Assembly: GCA_019116045.1 (NCBI GenBank)
Contig: DXCK01000036.1
Span: 20,435 to 84,434, forward strand
Length of the DNA stretch: 64,000 nt
Reading direction: 5' to 3'
Source: Candidatus Bacteroides merdipullorum
GTDB lineage: Bacteria > Bacteroidota > Bacteroidia > Bacteroidales > Bacteroidaceae
Shown here: piece after piece, positions 15,550 through 24,475 of the stretch
Position numbering within the stretch: the stretch's first letter is position 1
Layout: each line of letters opens with the position of its first letter
The notes under the pieces: model-generated
What the model was told of the DNA's origin: nothing
Database searches by the model: none
What the model saw: only the letters and a program-made list of their open reading frames with translations
Position numbers and translations under genes: made by a program

Positions 15550-18477
15550 ATGAACAAATTTCTGAAACGGATGGGTGTGCCGGCCCTCGCGCTGGCCGCC
15601 CTGGCTTTGGCGGGATGCCAGCCGAAGCATGACTACGAAACGGTGCCGGGCGACCCGCTCCAGGCACGCATCTACACGTTGGAGAACGGGCTGAAGGTCT
15701 ACATGACCGTGAACAAAGACGAACCGCGCATCCAGACTTTCATCGCCGTGCGTGTGGGCGGCAAGAACGACCCGGCGGAGACGACCGGCCTGGCCCACTA
15801 CTTCGAGCACCTGATGTTTAAGGGGACGACGCACTTCGGCACACAAAACTACGAGGCGGAGAAGCCTTTGCTCGACCAAATCGAACAGCAGTTCGAGGTC
15901 TACCGCCACACGACGGACGAGGCCGAGCGCAAGGCCATCTACCATACCATCGACAGCCTGTCGTTCGAAGCCTCGAAGCTGGCCATTCCCAACGAATACG
16001 ACAAGCTGATGGCAGCCATCGGGGCCAACGGCACCAACGCTTACACCAGCTACGACGTGACGTGCTACACCGAGGACATCCCGAGCAACCAGGTGGAGAC
16101 GTGGGCAAGGATTCAGGCCGAACGCTTCCAGAACTGCGTCATCCGCGGATTCCACACGGAGCTGGAGACCGTGTACGAGGAGAAAAACATGTCGCTGACG
16201 CGCGACTCGCGCAAGGTGGGCGAGACGCTGCTGGCCGCCCTGTTCCCCCATCATCCGTATGGCTCGCAGACGGTGCTGGGCACGCAGGAGCACCTGAAAA
16301 ACCCGTCCATCACCAACATCAAGAACTACTACAAGACGTGGTACGTGCCCAACAACATGGCCATCTGCCTGAGCGGCGACTTCGACCCGGACCAGATGAT
16401 TGAAATCATCGAACGCAACTTCGGAGCGCTCCGCCCCAACCCCGACCTGCCCAAGCTGAATCTGCCCAAGGAGGAAGAAATCACGGCGCCCATCGTGCGC
16501 GAAGTGCTGGGACCGGAAGCGGAACAGGTGGTGCTGGGATGGCGATTCCCGGGCGCATCCAGCCCCGAAGCGGAGGTGCTGGACATCGTGGGACAGGTGC
16601 TCTACAACGGGCAGGCCGGACTGTTCGACCTCGACCTGACGCAGCAGCAGAAGCTGTTGTCGGCCTTCTGCTATCCGGACAACCTGGCGGACTACAGCGT
16701 GCTGATGATGCAGGGACGCCCCAAGGCCGGGCAATCGCTGGAAGAGGTGAAAGACCTGATGCTCGGCGAACTGAAGAAGCTGCGCGAAGGCGACTTCGAC
16801 GAAAGCCTGCTGGAAGCAGCCATCAACAACTTCAAGCTCAACCAGCTACAACAGTTGGAGAGCAACGAGGGCAGGGCCGACTGGTTCGTGCAGTCCTTCG
16901 TCAACGGCACGGACTGGGCCGACGAGGTCAGCTCGCTCGAACGGCTCTCGAAGCTGACCAAGCAAGAGGTGGTGGACTTCGCGAACCGATACCTGAGGGA
17001 TGACAACCTGGCGGTGGTGTACAAACGGCAGGGAACCGACCCGAACGAGAAGAAGATAGACAAGCCGCAAATAACGCCCATCGTGATGAACCGCGACACG
17101 GCCAGCGCCTTCCTGCGCGACATCCAGACAGCCGCTTCGCAGGCAGCACCCATAGAGCCGGTCTTTCTGGACTACAGCAAGGACCTGGCGCAGCTCTCGG
17201 CCAAGGGCGGAGCCATCCCCGTGCTGTACAAGCAGAACACGTCCAACGACCTGTTCCAACTGACCTACCTGTTCGACATGGGCAACAACCAGGACAAGGC
17301 ACTGGGACTGGCCGCAGAATACCTGGAATACCTGGGCACGAGCGAACTGACACCCGAAGACGTGAAGAAGAAGTTCTACCAGATGGCCTGCAGCTTCTCC
17401 GTATGGCCGGGCGCCCGCCGCACGTATGTCACGCTGAGCGGACTGAACGAAAACTTGCCCCAAGCGCTGGAGCTGTTCGAACAGCTACTGGCCGACGCGC
17501 AGGTGGACCGCGAGGCTTACAGCAACCTGGTGGACGACAAGCTGAAGGCGCGCAAAGACGCCAAACTGAGCCAAGGGCAGAACTTCGCGCGCCTGATGCA
17601 ATATGTGTTCTACGGCCCTGAGAACCCGTCGACCAACCTGCTCGGCGAAGCCGAACTGAAGAAGATGGACCCGCAGGCGCTGGTGGAACGCATACACGGG
17701 CTGAACGGCTACAAGCACCGCATCCTGTACTACGGGCCCGACACGAGCGACGAACTGATTGCCTTGCTGGACCGCGAGCACCGCACGCCCGACACGCTGA
17801 AGGACGTCCCCGAAGGAGGCAACTTCGTCAGCCGCCAGACGCCGGAGACGCGCATCTTCCTGGCACCCTACGACGCGAAGAACATCTACCTGGCACAATA
17901 CTCCAACCGGGGCGAGCGTTTCGACCCCGCTTCCGAACCGTCGCGACAGCTCTACGGCGAGTACTTCGGCGGAGGCATGAACAGCATCGTTTTCCAGGAA
18001 ATGCGCGAAAGCCGCGGACTGGCCTACTCGGCCTGGGCCGGGCTGAACAAACCGAGCTACAACGACGAGGCCTACTACTTCCTGTCGCAGATTGCCTCGC
18101 AAAACGACAAGCTGATGGACGCCATACACACCTTCAACGACATCATCGAGCAGATGCCGCAGTCGGAGAACGCCTTCCGGCTGGCCAAGGAGGGCATGAT
18201 GGCACGCCTGCGCACCGAGCGCATCAACAAGGACGGGGTGCTGTGGAGCTTCGTCAACGCACAAGACTGGGGCCTGAGCGAAGACAGCCGCATCAAGCTG
18301 TACAACGACGTGCAACAGATGACGCTTCAAGACGTCGTAGACTTCCAGCAAAAGTGGGTGAAGGGACGCACGTACTACTACGGCATCTTGGGCAACAAGA
18401 AAGAGCTTGACATGGACGCCCTCCGCCGCATAGGCCCCGTGACGGAACTGACCACGGAGGACATCTTCGGATACTAA
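15550..18477 (+). CDS. M16 family zinc metallopeptidase, lipoprotein
   Basis: 975-residue double-length M16 (pitrilysin/insulinase-type) protease. The zinc motif HxxEH is His83, Glu86, His87 (LAHYFEHLMFKG), with the downstream glutamate segment ELETVYEEKNM. The C-terminal half is the inactive-type M16 repeat (GEYFGGGMNSIVFQEMRESRGLAYS in shorter pieces). The lipobox LAGC at Cys20 predicts a lipoprotein in the periplasm or outer membrane. Start at ATG 15550; the longer frame to 15343 belongs to the broken small gene. It probably degrades peptides in the envelope. Confidence 0.9.
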   Translation: MNKFLKRMGVPALALAALALAGCQPKHDYETVPGDPLQARIYTLENGLKVYMTVNKDEPRIQTFIAVRVGGKNDPAETTGLAHYFEHLMFKGTTHFGTQNYEAEKPLLDQIEQQFEVYRHTTDEAERKAIYHTIDSLSFEASKLAIPNEYDKLMAAIGANGTNAYTSYDVTCYTEDIPSNQVETWARIQAERFQNCVIRGFHTELETVYEEKNMSLTRDSRKVGETLLAALFPHHPYGSQTVLGTQEHLKNPSITNIKNYYKTWYVPNNMAICLSGDFDPDQMIEIIERNFGALRPNPDLPKLNLPKEEEITAPIVREVLGPEAEQVVLGWRFPGASSPEAEVLDIVGQVLYNGQAGLFDLDLTQQQKLLSAFCYPDNLADYSVLMMQGRPKAGQSLEEVKDLMLGELKKLREGDFDESLLEAAINNFKLNQLQQLESNEGRADWFVQSFVNGTDWADEVSSLERLSKLTKQEVVDFANRYLRDDNLAVVYKRQGTDPNEKKIDKPQITPIVMNRDTASAFLRDIQTAASQAAPIEPVFLDYSKDLAQLSAKGGAIPVLYKQNTSNDLFQLTYLFDMGNNQDKALGLAAEYLEYLGTSELTPEDVKKKFYQMACSFSVWPGARRTYVTLSGLNENLPQALELFEQLLADAQVDREAYSNLVDDKLKARKDAKLSQGQNFARLMQYVFYGPENPSTNLLGEAELKKMDPQALVERIHGLNGYKHRILYYGPDTSDELIALLDREHRTPDTLKDVPEGGNFVSRQTPETRIFLAPYDAKNIYLAQYSNRGERFDPASEPSRQLYGEYFGGGMNSIVFQEMRESRGLAYSAWAGLNKPSYNDEAYYFLSQIASQNDKLMDAIHTFNDIIEQMPQSENAFRLAKEGMMARLRTERINKDGVLWSFVNAQDWGLSEDSRIKLYNDVQQMTLQDVVDFQQKWVKGRTYYYGILGNKKELDMDALRRIGPVTELTTEDIFGY

Positions 18478-18501
18478 ACGGGCAACCCCCGCACATGCCA
18501 C

Positions 18502-18534
18502 GCCCCGGCCGCGCATCATTGGCGTCGGTCGGGG
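18502..18534 (+). terminator. Terminator after M16 peptidase
   Basis: GCCCCGGCCG...GC pairs with GCG...CGGTCGGGGC around a short loop, about 25 bases after the stop codon, with T-rich sequence a few bases later. Confidence 0.65.
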
Positions 18535-18887
18535 CGGTCCTGTTTATATGAAGAAGTGTTTGTGGTCGTTATCCTGAACGACCCGTAGGGTCTATCTTTC
18601 CCCTTAAAAGCTCGTATGCAAAGTTACCCAACGGCAAGAGGGAATAAAAGCCCGTGTGGAAAGAAAGTGGATGGCGAAAAACAGCAATACTTTATATTTC
18701 AACAGATTAAACCCATCTACCTACCTGCAAAAAGTGGACGGAATACAGAAAAAACGCCCCTCCGAGAGCGCGAAACGCCCCGTGTCCGCACGAAGCACGC
18801 TCCCCTCGGACACGGGGCGCGGCCGTCACGGACAAGAAGCAAGGGATGCTTGGAAGGGAAACGGACAGGAAACGGACAGGCAGGCGG
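18535..18887. other. Gene-free stretch between convergent genes
   Basis: About 350 bases between M16 and the DUF6377 gene. A fragment at 18570-18600 (TTATCCTGAACGACCCGTAG) looks like a degraded copy of a common intergenic repeat. The rest holds degenerate repeat locus C. Short open frames here have no signal peptide or recognisable motif. Confidence 0.6.
18782..18852 (+). repeat. Degenerate ~22-bp intergenic repeat, locus C
   Basis: Units GTGTCCGCACGAAGCACGC, TCGGACACGGGGCGCGGCCG and TCACGGACAAGAAGC, followed by GGAAACGGACA repeats to about 18880. Confidence 0.6.
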
Positions 18888-20531
18888 TCAGCCAATGCGC
18901 GCGACGTCCTCCTCGAAGCAGTCGCGGCGGAGCGCCTTGTTTTTCACCTTGGCGCGGTAGTTATAGATGGTGTTGACGGAATAGTGCAGGAACTCGGCAA
19001 TCTGCGAACTGTCCGTGATGCCCAGCCGGATGAGGGCGAAGATGCGCAGCTCGGTGCAGAGTTGCCCCACGGCCTTGGGCTGTATCTGCTCGCCCGGGCG
19101 CAGCAAGTCGTTGAAGCGCTCGACGAAGTCCGGGAAAATGTGCAGGAAGACGGCGTCAAAGTTCGCATACAGCTCGTCCAAGGCTTCGTCCATCGCCGAG
19201 GGCGTGCGCGCCATCTTCAGCAGCTCCGCCGTCTGCCCCGCCACCAGCTTGTTGGCCACCATGCGCCGGTAAGTGTCCAGGCGGTCGACATAGGTCGAAC
19301 AGAGCTTGATGAAGCGCGCCAGGTAGTTTTCCTTGACGGCATTGGCCTCGCGCAGTTGCAGGTTGGCCGCCTGCAAGTCGCTGTTCATGCCGTGCAGGCG
19401 TTCGTTCAGCATGTGCAGGCTGTCGTTGGCTTCCTGCAGCCGGCGGCGTGCCAGGGCCAGTTTCTTCACCTGCCGCCAGATGTAGAACAGCGCCAGGACA
19501 AGCAGCAGCAAGAGCAGCGACGAGAAGAGCGTATAGTCGGTCAGCAGCGTGTTGCGGCGCGACAGCATCATCTGGTAGGCATCTTCTATCAGCGACAGTC
19601 CGCCCACGCTCTGGAGCACGCGCAGGCGGGCGTTGAACGACGAGGTCTGGCTCCACGAGAAATCCATGTAACGATAGGCCCGCTCCAGGTCGCCATCCTT
19701 GAACAGCGACTGGGCCAGCAGCAGCAACGACACGTGGTCCTGCACGGCCGCCCGGATGTCGGCAATGGCCGAACGCGCCAGGCAGCAACGGTATTCCTCG
19801 TCACGCCCCATCTGGTGGCAAATCAGCGAGCGCAGGTGATAGGCCACGGCCTGGTCCCGCGTGTCGGGCTTCACATGCTTCAAGCGCAGGTCGTTCTGCC
19901 TCAAAGCTTCTTCCAGTCGCCCGGCATTCAGCAGTTCCACCTCGCCCGGCTGCCGCGACGAGTCTTGCCACGACGCGTCATACAGGCGGACAGAGTCCCG
20001 GTACTGTTCGCCCAACACGCGGTAGCGCTGCTTCAGGCGATGGTCTTGGGTGTTGCCATACAGCTCGTCGTACACGCGCACATAGGCCGAAAAGTAACTG
20101 ACCGCCTGGGCGCTATCCAGCCCGCTCCGCTCTACCTCGCGCAGCACGTCGGACGCCTCCATGTACATCCCCGTAGAAGCAAGCAGGAAGCTCAGGCGGA
20201 TGCGGCTCTCCGCACGCAGGCGGGGCACGCCCATCGCATCGGCCAGGTCGATGTTGCGGTTCAGGCAAGCGATGGCCGAATCGCAGATATACGGTTCATA
20301 CAGTTCATACAGTTGGTTCTCCAGTTGGTAGCGCCGCTCGTCCGACAAGTCGGACGCACGCAGTTGCCGCCCCAGCAGCTCAATCTGCTTCTCCCGACGC
20401 TCGGCATAGCGGCGGTGCGAGGCGATGGTCTCGTCCAGCACGCGGAGCAACGAGTCGAGCGATGCCGCCCCACCCACGGCGGGCAAGGACAACACAACCA
20501 TAAGAAAGATAAGTAACCGTCTGATGCACAT
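18888..20531 (-). CDS. DUF6377-type membrane-spanning regulator
   Basis: 547-residue putative signal-transducing regulator. It has a signal peptide (IRRLLIFLMVVLSLPAVGG), a periplasmic TPR-like helical region (residues 25-330), one membrane helix at about 335-352, a coiled coil (355-410) and a conserved cytoplasmic C-terminal domain. That domain ends with a LuxR-like helix-turn-helix (LGITDSSQIAEFLHYSVNTI, YNYRAKVKNKA). It is a paralog of the regulator at 48429-50084, which sits beside SusC, but here there is no SusCD pair. Start at ATG 20531, which begins the signal peptide. Divergent from a second TPR-HTH regulator. Its signal is unknown. Confidence 0.82.
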   Translation of the reverse strand: MCIRRLLIFLMVVLSLPAVGGAASLDSLLRVLDETIASHRRYAERREKQIELLGRQLRASDLSDERRYQLENQLYELYEPYICDSAIACLNRNIDLADAMGVPRLRAESRIRLSFLLASTGMYMEASDVLREVERSGLDSAQAVSYFSAYVRVYDELYGNTQDHRLKQRYRVLGEQYRDSVRLYDASWQDSSRQPGEVELLNAGRLEEALRQNDLRLKHVKPDTRDQAVAYHLRSLICHQMGRDEEYRCCLARSAIADIRAAVQDHVSLLLLAQSLFKDGDLERAYRYMDFSWSQTSSFNARLRVLQSVGGLSLIEDAYQMMLSRRNTLLTDYTLFSSLLLLLLVLALFYIWRQVKKLALARRRLQEANDSLHMLNERLHGMNSDLQAANLQLREANAVKENYLARFIKLCSTYVDRLDTYRRMVANKLVAGQTAELLKMARTPSAMDEALDELYANFDAVFLHIFPDFVERFNDLLRPGEQIQPKAVGQLCTELRIFALIRLGITDSSQIAEFLHYSVNTIYNYRAKVKNKALRRDCFEEDVARIG

Positions 20532-20564
20532 AACACAAAGCCCGGCCGAAGGAGGCCGGCCAGG

Positions 20565-20572
20565 CAAAGGTA
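20565..20572 (-). promoter_or_regulatory. -7 box for DUF6377 regulator
   Basis: TACCTTTG on the minus strand, 34 bases before the start at 20531. Confidence 0.6.
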
Positions 20573-20626
20573 AGACAAAAAACGTACAATCGCACACATC
20601 GGCTTCCTTTTTCACCGCAAATTCCC

Positions 20627-20634
20627 TATATTTG
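20627..20634 (+). promoter_or_regulatory. -7 box for TPR-HTH regulator
   Basis: TATATTTG followed by C, 79 bases before the start at 20713. Confidence 0.6.
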
Positions 20635-20712
20635 CCCCCGACGGCGGTGCCCGAGTCGCTTCGTCCGCCCCCACACATACTTATATATACACATCCGAAC
20701 ACCCCGACAACG

Positions 20713-22071
20713 ATGCATACCCAGAAACCAACGATACACCGCAGCGAATGGCACGGCAAGGCCCGCCGGCAAATAAGGGAAACGCTTCCCCTGCTCCTGC
20801 TGCTGCCGCTGCTGCCGTTCTTCTCGTGCCGGCAAGGGACGGACAGGCCCCTCACGGCCGATGACTATTTCCGCCAAGGCCAGGCCCTGCACCGCGAACA
20901 CTACCTGCTGCGCGCCGCCGACTGCTACCACCAGGCCGCACGCCTGGCCGGACGCGACAGCATGCTCCACGCACGCCTCAGCCTGGAGCTGGGGCGCATC
21001 AACCGCTTCAAACTGCAAGGAAGGGCCGAAGACTCGTGCCTGGACAACGCCCTGCGCATCGCCCGCGGCTTGCACGACAGTGTGCTGCTGGCCGAGGTGC
21101 GGCACGAAAAAGCCCGCTCGCTCATCGCACGCGGCAAGCACGGAACGGCCAAGGCCCTGTTGCAGCGCGCCTTGCCCCAGCGACCCGAAGCACGCAAAGA
21201 CCTGGCACGCCTCTTCCTGGCAGAGAGGCAGGCAGACAGCGCCCTGGCCGTGCTGTCGGCGGAAACCGCGTCGCCTGCCTGCCGCCTGATGCGGGCGGAA
21301 GCTTTCCTGATGCTGGACAGGTACGATTCGGCCCGCTACTACTTGGAGAAGGACAGCGCACAGCTTTCGTTGCGCGAACGTGTGCAGGCCTGCCGGGACC
21401 TGGCACGCCTGGAAGAAGCGACCGGACACCCCGGCCGCGCACTGGCCGAAATGAAACGGCACGCCGACCTGCGCGACTCGCTGGCCGCCGACCACCGCGA
21501 GGAACTGCAAGAAAAAATAAGCAGTTCGGACGAATACCGCTTGCAACGCGAACGGGCCGAGCGGGCTGAGCGCGAGCGAGACGCCGGACAGGTGATGTTC
21601 TACCGCGTGCTGTCGGCCGCGCTGGCGCTCATCGGGCTGCTGCTGACCCTGTTCATCCGCAACAAACGGCGCGAAGCGCACCTGGAACGGCGGCTGCGCC
21701 AGCAAGAACTGGAGGCCACGCGACGGAAGCTGGAGTACTACCGCAGCCTCAACGCCATTACCATCCCCATCCTGTGCGGCAGGCGAAACGAACAGGGCGC
21801 CCTGCACCTGGGCGACGACGACTGGGAAGCCGTGACACGCAACACCGATGCCTGCTTCGACCGCTTCACCGAACGGCTGCGCGCCCATTGCCCGCTGCTG
21901 ACGGAGGAAGACGTGCGCTTCTGTTGCCTGGTCAAGATGGAACTGCCACTGGCCGTGCTGGCCGACATCTACCACATCGCCAAAGGCAGCATCTCGCGCC
22001 GGAAGATGCGGCTGAAGGAAAAGCTGGGCGTGAGCGACGGCTCTTTTGACGAGTTCATCGCCGGGTTCTGA
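20713..22071 (+). CDS. TPR/HTH membrane-spanning regulator
   Basis: 452-residue protein with a mixed architecture. An N-terminal hydrophobic segment ends in a possible lipobox (FFSC, Cys39). A TPR-like helical region follows (residues 50-285), then a membrane helix at about 297-315, a basic coiled-coil linker (RRKLEYYRSL) and a C-terminal helix-turn-helix (LTEEDVRFCCLVKMELPLAV and ADIYHIAKGSISRRKMRLKE). The plan matches the Bacteroidales TPR-TM-HTH regulators: a periplasmic sensor joined directly to a cytoplasmic DNA-binding end. It is divergent from the DUF6377 regulator with only about 180 bases between starts, so shared control is plausible. Confidence 0.75.
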   Translation: MHTQKPTIHRSEWHGKARRQIRETLPLLLLLPLLPFFSCRQGTDRPLTADDYFRQGQALHREHYLLRAADCYHQAARLAGRDSMLHARLSLELGRINRFKLQGRAEDSCLDNALRIARGLHDSVLLAEVRHEKARSLIARGKHGTAKALLQRALPQRPEARKDLARLFLAERQADSALAVLSAETASPACRLMRAEAFLMLDRYDSARYYLEKDSAQLSLRERVQACRDLARLEEATGHPGRALAEMKRHADLRDSLAADHREELQEKISSSDEYRLQRERAERAERERDAGQVMFYRVLSAALALIGLLLTLFIRNKRREAHLERRLRQQELEATRRKLEYYRSLNAITIPILCGRRNEQGALHLGDDDWEAVTRNTDACFDRFTERLRAHCPLLTEEDVRFCCLVKMELPLAVLADIYHIAKGSISRRKMRLKEKLGVSDGSFDEFIAGF

Positions 22072-22107
22072 CAAAGCGGCGGTTCTCTTCTGCTTTTCTC
22101 CGTTCCG

Positions 22108-22140
22108 AAGGCCGATGTACATCGGTCTTTTTTCTTTTTA
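22108..22140 (+). terminator. Terminator after TPR-HTH regulator
   Basis: AAGGCCGA and TCGGTCTT pair around TGTA (22108-22129), followed by TTTTTTCTTTTTA. Confidence 0.85.
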
Positions 22141-22210
22141 TGCTATTTTCCAACGGTTTACGCATTTCCTTTGTACATCGTGTTTCCTTGGGTGAGCAGA
22201 AATCTCACCG

Positions 22211-22218
22211 TAACTTTG
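22211..22218 (+). promoter_or_regulatory. -7 box for lipoprotein 22255
   Basis: TAACTTTG followed by C, 36 bases before the start. A GGTGAG...CTCACC inverted repeat (about 22191-22209) directly precedes it and may be an operator. Confidence 0.6.
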
Positions 22219-22254
22219 CCGCCGAAAACCTAACCAAAAAACGAAGAAAGAAGT

Positions 22255-22659
22255 ATGAAAAAGTTTTGCACAACCCTCGTGTCCTGCCTGCTGCTGTCGT
22301 CGTGCTGCACGCTCTTCACAGACACGAAACAAACCATCACCTTCCGTGCGCCGAACGGCACGAAGATTTACGACGCCAACAACAATGTCAAAGTGGCCGA
22401 AGTGACCAGCAACCAGACGGTCACCGCCCGCCTGCGCAAACGGCGTGAAGAACGCATACTGGTCGCCCAACTGCCGGGCCACCTGCCTACGACCTTCGCC
22501 CTGGAGCCGGCGTTCAACACCACCGCCCTCTGGAACCTGCTGTTCTGGCCGGGCTTCCTGGTTGACTTCGTCTCGCAGAAGATGTTCAAGTGGGACGAAA
22601 CGGTCATCCCCATCGAACTGGAGCCGGACGTAGATGCCGAGAAATATTGTAACGACTGA
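22255..22659 (+). CDS. Small lipoprotein of unknown function
   Basis: 134-residue lipoprotein. The signal peptide MKKFCTTLVSCLLLSSC ends in a lipobox with Cys17 or Cys18. The mature part begins with a PEGA-like strand region (TITFRAPNGTKIYDANNNVK) and contains a hydrophobic turn (ALWNLLFWPGFLVDF), perhaps a membrane-touching segment. Similar proteins are common in Bacteroides, as far as I recall, without assigned function. It is followed 40 bases later by a barrel protein gene on the same strand. Confidence 0.7.
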   Translation: MKKFCTTLVSCLLLSSCCTLFTDTKQTITFRAPNGTKIYDANNNVKVAEVTSNQTVTARLRKRREERILVAQLPGHLPTTFALEPAFNTTALWNLLFWPGFLVDFVSQKMFKWDETVIPIELEPDVDAEKYCND

Positions 22660-22699
22660 CCCTTCTTCTTTTTAACCATTCACCTAAACAACCCAAACT

Positions 22700-23407
22700 A
22701 TGAACATGAAGAAGCAGGCCCGCTTTTTGATACTGGCCGTTTTCTTACTGACAACCACCCAACGCGCACAAGGACAAGAAGAACAAAAAGGAGAGCAAAG
22801 TCAACGGTGGGACTTCGAGGTGAGCGGCGCGCTCAATAACTACGACCTGTGGGAGATAGAAGCATCGGCCACCTACCACGCCTTCCGCCACGCCGGACTG
22901 ACCCTGAGCCTATGGTCTGCCGGTGAAATCCATAGCCGGTCTTTCGGCGGCACCACTGCCGACCAGCGCTGGCGCTGGCAAAGCGACAACGATTCGCCCA
23001 TCTGTTGCCTGGCCCTGCGGCCCTCTGTCCGATTGAGCACGCCTGTCTGGTGGGTAGGACGCGACCGGGACTGCGGGCTCAGCCTGGCCCTGTCGCCGGG
23101 CCTTACCCTGCCTCTTCCGCCTAACCGAACCTTACAGATAGATTACTTTCCGAACCAACCCGGTGCGTGGACAGCCATCCGCTCCGAACGTGTGAAGAAC
23201 CACGGCGCACGGTGGCTGTTTCCCCACGCCCGGGTAGCGGTCTGCGTAATGATAGAAGAACACCTGCGGCTGTCGCTCGGCTACACCTGCTCCGGCTTTG
23301 ACCCCTACCAGGGCGTGCGTTCCATCGCGGTGGAAGGCCAACGCCTGGACATCGAACGCCACAAGCTGATGCACAGCGTGTCGCTGGCAGTGGGAATCTG
23401 CTTCTGA
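22700..23407 (+). CDS. Putative outer-membrane barrel protein
   Basis: 235-residue secreted protein with signal peptide (ARFLILAVFLLTTTQRAQG). Many amphipathic strands with aromatic girdles follow (WDFEVSGALNNYDLWEIEAS, RLSLGYTCSGF) and the C-terminal strand ends in Phe (HSVSLAVGICF), as in outer-membrane barrels. I do not recognise a family. It may be co-transcribed with the upstream lipoprotein. Confidence 0.65.
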   Translation: MNMKKQARFLILAVFLLTTTQRAQGQEEQKGEQSQRWDFEVSGALNNYDLWEIEASATYHAFRHAGLTLSLWSAGEIHSRSFGGTTADQRWRWQSDNDSPICCLALRPSVRLSTPVWWVGRDRDCGLSLALSPGLTLPLPPNRTLQIDYFPNQPGAWTAIRSERVKNHGARWLFPHARVAVCVMIEEHLRLSLGYTCSGFDPYQGVRSIAVEGQRLDIERHKLMHSVSLAVGICF

Positions 23408-23462
23408 CCCTCAAAAACGAAGAAAATTGCGGCTGACAGGCACGCGGCATCCACATATTCCG

Positions 23463-23470
23463 TATCTTTG
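23463..23470 (+). promoter_or_regulatory. -7 box for wHTH regulator
   Basis: TATCTTTG followed by C, 30 bases before the start at 23501. Confidence 0.65.
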
Positions 23471-23500
23471 CCACGCATAACAACATAGCCGTAGAAGAAC

Positions 23501-24355
23501 ATGAGTCCGCATAAGTCATTACTCGCCCCCCTGCTGTTGGCCATACTGGCATTGGCCTTCGGCTACCGAAGCTACACACAGACCGAACGCTTCATCGCCG
23601 CCGATCTGAGCCAGGCCGTGCGCCGCGCCGTGTTGCAACAGCGCGATTTGTCCCAACAGCCCGACACCCTCCGCGCCTACATCCGGTTGAGCCAGAGCAT
23701 GGATGCCCCCGTCACCGTGACGGGAGCCAACCCGGCCTTCGCCCAGGCCCTGACCTTAGAGGGATTGCGCCGACGCGCCGTGCTGACCGTCCAACTGTCC
23801 GATGCCGGCACGACCCCCGTGCCCGAAGGCTGCCTGGCCAGCGACACCGTGCTGTGGCTGGCGCCCGAAGCCGACGGGGTCGTGCTGTCCTTCCGCGGTT
23901 ATGCACGCTGCACGCCTTGGTTCATCCTGAGCCAGTCCGACCAGCTCACGGCCGGCCTCCTGCTGCTGGCTGCCCTGCTATGGGGCGGATGGACCTTGGC
24001 CTACCGGAGAAGACGTGCCACCACCCCTCCGACGGACGAGACCACCGACGACGAGGGCCTCATCACGCTGGGCAACCTCTCGCTCTCCATGCGCGACGAC
24101 TGTTTCTACGACGAACACCGCGAACGCCTGCACCTAACGCCCATGCAGCATGCACTGATGGAGATGTTCTACCTGAACGAAGCCCACCGCCTGACCAAGC
24201 CGCACATCTGCCGCGCCCTCTGGCCCGGCAAGGACAACGCCGACGAGACGCTCTACACCCTCATCCGCCGCCTCAAGCCCATTGTCGAGGCACACAGCAA
24301 CCTGCGCATCAGCAGCGACCGCGGCCGGGCCTACGTGTTGGAGGTCGGCGAATAG
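23501..24355 (+). CDS. Membrane-anchored winged-helix regulator
   Basis: 284-residue one-component regulator. A membrane helix lies at residues 8-22, then a periplasmic domain of about 125 residues containing Cys111 and Cys137, a second helix at 150-168 and a cytoplasmic OmpR/PhoB-type winged helix at 186-282 (LHLTPMQHALMEMFYLNEAH, RLTKPHICRALWPG, DETLYTLIRRLKPIVE). The DNA-binding part is at the C terminus, the reverse of ToxR and CadC. The gene ends 120 bases before a TonB-type barrel gene on the same strand, its probable target. The two periplasmic Cys could form a redox-sensitive disulfide (inference). Confidence 0.8.
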   Translation: MSPHKSLLAPLLLAILALAFGYRSYTQTERFIAADLSQAVRRAVLQQRDLSQQPDTLRAYIRLSQSMDAPVTVTGANPAFAQALTLEGLRRRAVLTVQLSDAGTTPVPEGCLASDTVLWLAPEADGVVLSFRGYARCTPWFILSQSDQLTAGLLLLAALLWGGWTLAYRRRRATTPPTDETTDDEGLITLGNLSLSMRDDCFYDEHRERLHLTPMQHALMEMFYLNEAHRLTKPHICRALWPGKDNADETLYTLIRRLKPIVEAHSNLRISSDRGRAYVLEVGE

Positions 24356-24440
24356 GCTTCCACTCGGGCTCCGACCGGTTGTCAGACAAATGTCAGGCAA
24401 GTATCAGCCTTTTGTTTCCGCCCGTCGGCCAACGCTTTCC

Positions 24441-24448
24441 TACCTTCG
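24441..24448 (+). promoter_or_regulatory. -7-like box for barrel receptor
   Basis: TACCTTCG followed by C differs from consensus at one base and lies 28 bases before the start. An imperfect box fits an activator-dependent promoter (inference). Confidence 0.45.
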
Positions 24449-24475
24449 CGCCGTAAACCCAAAAGACGCGAAAAT

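Noticed and set aside
18616-18960. Short plus-strand open frames after the M16 gene
   Set aside because: They run through the degenerate repeat and into the 3' end of the opposite gene, with no signal peptide or conserved pattern visible.
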